The notes beneath the pieces were generated by a model, which worked only from the letters and a program-made list of their open reading frames with translations, had not been told where the DNA came from and ran no database searches. The position numbers and the translations under genes were made by a program. A stretch of DNA of 28,859 nucleotides from an uncultured Peptococcaceae bacterium (GTDB taxonomy: Bacteria; Bacillota; Peptococcia; Peptococcales; Peptococcaceae): contig CALAKO010000180.1 in the NCBI GenBank assembly GCA_937922955.1, positions 1-28,859 on the forward strand. The letters run 5' to 3'. Of this stretch, positions 28,323-28,859 are shown piece by piece. Position 1 is the stretch's first letter; each line of letters begins with the position of its first letter.

Positions 28323-28390
28323 TGTTATAATGGCTTATTCTTGTTGGATTGCCGTTCATGACGGCGAAAAAACAGGATGAGCCATTTTTC
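28323..28390 (+). terminator. Branched hairpin with T-tail after tagA; possible small RNA
   Basis: Outer stem AATGGCTTAT (28329-28338) / ATGAGCCATT (28377-28386), inner hairpin GCCGT/ACGGC (28351-28365), then a T-run to 28389. It ends the LCP-tagA operon. TGTTATAAT (28323-28331) is an extended -10 right at its left edge, so a separate short RNA from here is possible. Confidence 0.7.
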
Positions 28391-28418
28391 TTTACACAAT
28401 CTTTACAAAGAATTAACG
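28391..28418 (+). promoter_or_regulatory. Pho box (three PhoP-type repeats)
   Basis: TTTACA (28391), TTTACA (28402) and TTAACG (28413), spaced exactly 11 bases apart. Gram-positive PhoP sites are TTAACA-like hexamers with the same 11-base period. The position before a phosphate transporter fits induction under phosphate starvation. Confidence 0.75.
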
Positions 28419-28427
28419 AATTTGCGG

Positions 28428-28497
28428 TTGCGAGAGATTGCAGCAGCGTGATATCCTTTTAATGTTAATTGTCAAGAAAATGTAAGCGTTCTATCAA
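28428..28497 (+). promoter_or_regulatory. Candidate promoters of the Na/Pi cotransporter gene
   Basis: Two options: TTGCGA (28428-28433), 16 bases, GATATC (28450-28455), which puts the Pho box just upstream of the -35 as expected for activation; or TTGTCA (28469-28474), 17 bases, TATCAA (28492-28497), a better sigma-70-like match but farther from the box. Confidence 0.45.
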
Positions 28498-28522
28498 TTT
28501 GAAAGGGTGGGAACAGTCAATC

Positions 28523-28859
28523 ATGAATGAAACGCTTCAAATTATTTTTGGGCTGTTTGGAGGGCTCGCAATCTTCCTTTTTGGGATGAACATGATGAGT
28601 GACAGCCTGCAAAAAGTAGCCGGCGAGCGCATGCGTACCATTCTCGGTATGCTGACGAAAAATCCAGTTCTGGGGGTTATTTCTGGTGCACTGGTTACTG
28701 CTGTGCTGCAATCGAGTTCTGCAACGACGGTTATGGCCATCGGTTTTGTTAGTGCAGGGTTGATGACGCTGCCACAAGCGATTTCCATTATCTTTGGGGC
28801 AAACATTGGGACGACGATCACTGCTCCGTTGATTGCGTTTAAGTTACGCGATTATATTT
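28523..28859 (+). CDS. Na/Pi cotransporter family protein, N-terminal part (cut by window edge)
   Basis: The first 112 codons of an NptA/YjbB-type sodium-phosphate symporter or phosphate exporter. Residues 1-23 form the first membrane helix (LQIIFGLFGGLAIFLFGMNMM); QSSSATTVMAIGFVSAGLM is the conserved QSSS motif of the family and GANIGTTITAP follows. AAAGGGTGG lies about 12 bases before the ATG. The C-terminal half and any PhoU-like domain fall outside the window. The Pho box upstream supports a role in phosphate transport. Confidence 0.9.
   Translation, partial: MNETLQIIFGLFGGLAIFLFGMNMMSDSLQKVAGERMRTILGMLTKNPVLGVISGALVTAVLQSSSATTVMAIGFVSAGLMTLPQAISIIFGANIGTTITAPLIAFKLRDYI

Noticed and set aside
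1..28859. CRISPR arrays, tRNA or rRNA genes, insertion sequences, phage genes
   Set aside because: No regular repeat-spacer pattern, cloverleaf, rRNA stretch or transposase/integrase motif was seen on either strand.

Overview
The window looks like chromosome of an anaerobic, mid-GC Bacillota (Firmicutes). The signs are strong AGGAGG ribosome sites, Gram-positive style genes (LytR-CpsA-Psr protein, TagA, PhoP-like box, yjdF RNA plus YjdF) and an oxygen-sensitive glycyl radical enzyme. I cannot fix the family from sequence alone; Negativicutes or a Peptococcus-like clostridial group are both possible. No rRNA, tRNA, CRISPR array, transposase or phage gene was seen.

Layout. 1-6313 is a housekeeping block: the 3' half of dnaE, coaD, a convergent HAD phosphatase, then recG, rsmD and a coiled-coil protein, closed by a terminator. 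6335-9540 holds a MATE efflux gene divergent from its likely MerR-type regulator, then a DUF1275 membrane protein. 9586-13099 is a MacB-like ABC exporter pair. 13097-14040 is a lone class-M-like sirtuin. 14072-17329 is a glycyl radical enzyme with its activase. 17381-18119 is a RelB/RelE-type toxin-antitoxin pair. 18246-19962 (minus strand) carries yjdF behind its riboswitch, an iron-sulfur-flavoprotein-like reductase and a DUF2200 gene. 20047-21636 is a YtcJ-like amidohydrolase. 21691-25084 (minus) is a four-gene response regulator / ABC ATPase / permease / histidine kinase module. After a 518-base stretch with no confident gene come a solitary prepilin-like gene (minus), a divergent LCP gene followed by tagA (cell-wall polymer synthesis), and the start of a Na/Pi cotransporter behind a three-repeat Pho box.

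Most unusual points. (1) The glycyl radical enzyme has Cys-Gly-Cys-Val-Val where the characterised eliminases of this family have Gly-Cys-Val-Glu (or a close variant), and its activase lacks the usual ferredoxin-like insert, so it does not match a known class that I can name. (2) The activase Shine-Dalgarno sequence is separated from its start codon by a 10-bp hairpin; folding it out restores a 9-base spacing. (3) The sirtuin has Gln at the catalytic His position, as in ADP-ribosylating SirTM enzymes, but lacks their usual partner genes. (4) The MATE promoter has a textbook MerR architecture (19-bp spacer with a central palindrome). (5) The yjdF leader has a closing stem and a CCCTCC that can mask the ribosome site. 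(6) Three TTWACR repeats at exact 11-bp spacing precede the phosphate transporter.

How they work together: the window is a mosaic of small self-contained modules, many with their own regulator next door (MerR/MATE, two-component/ABC, antitoxin/toxin, riboswitch/yjdF, Pho box/Na-Pi transporter), set in a conserved chromosome backbone.
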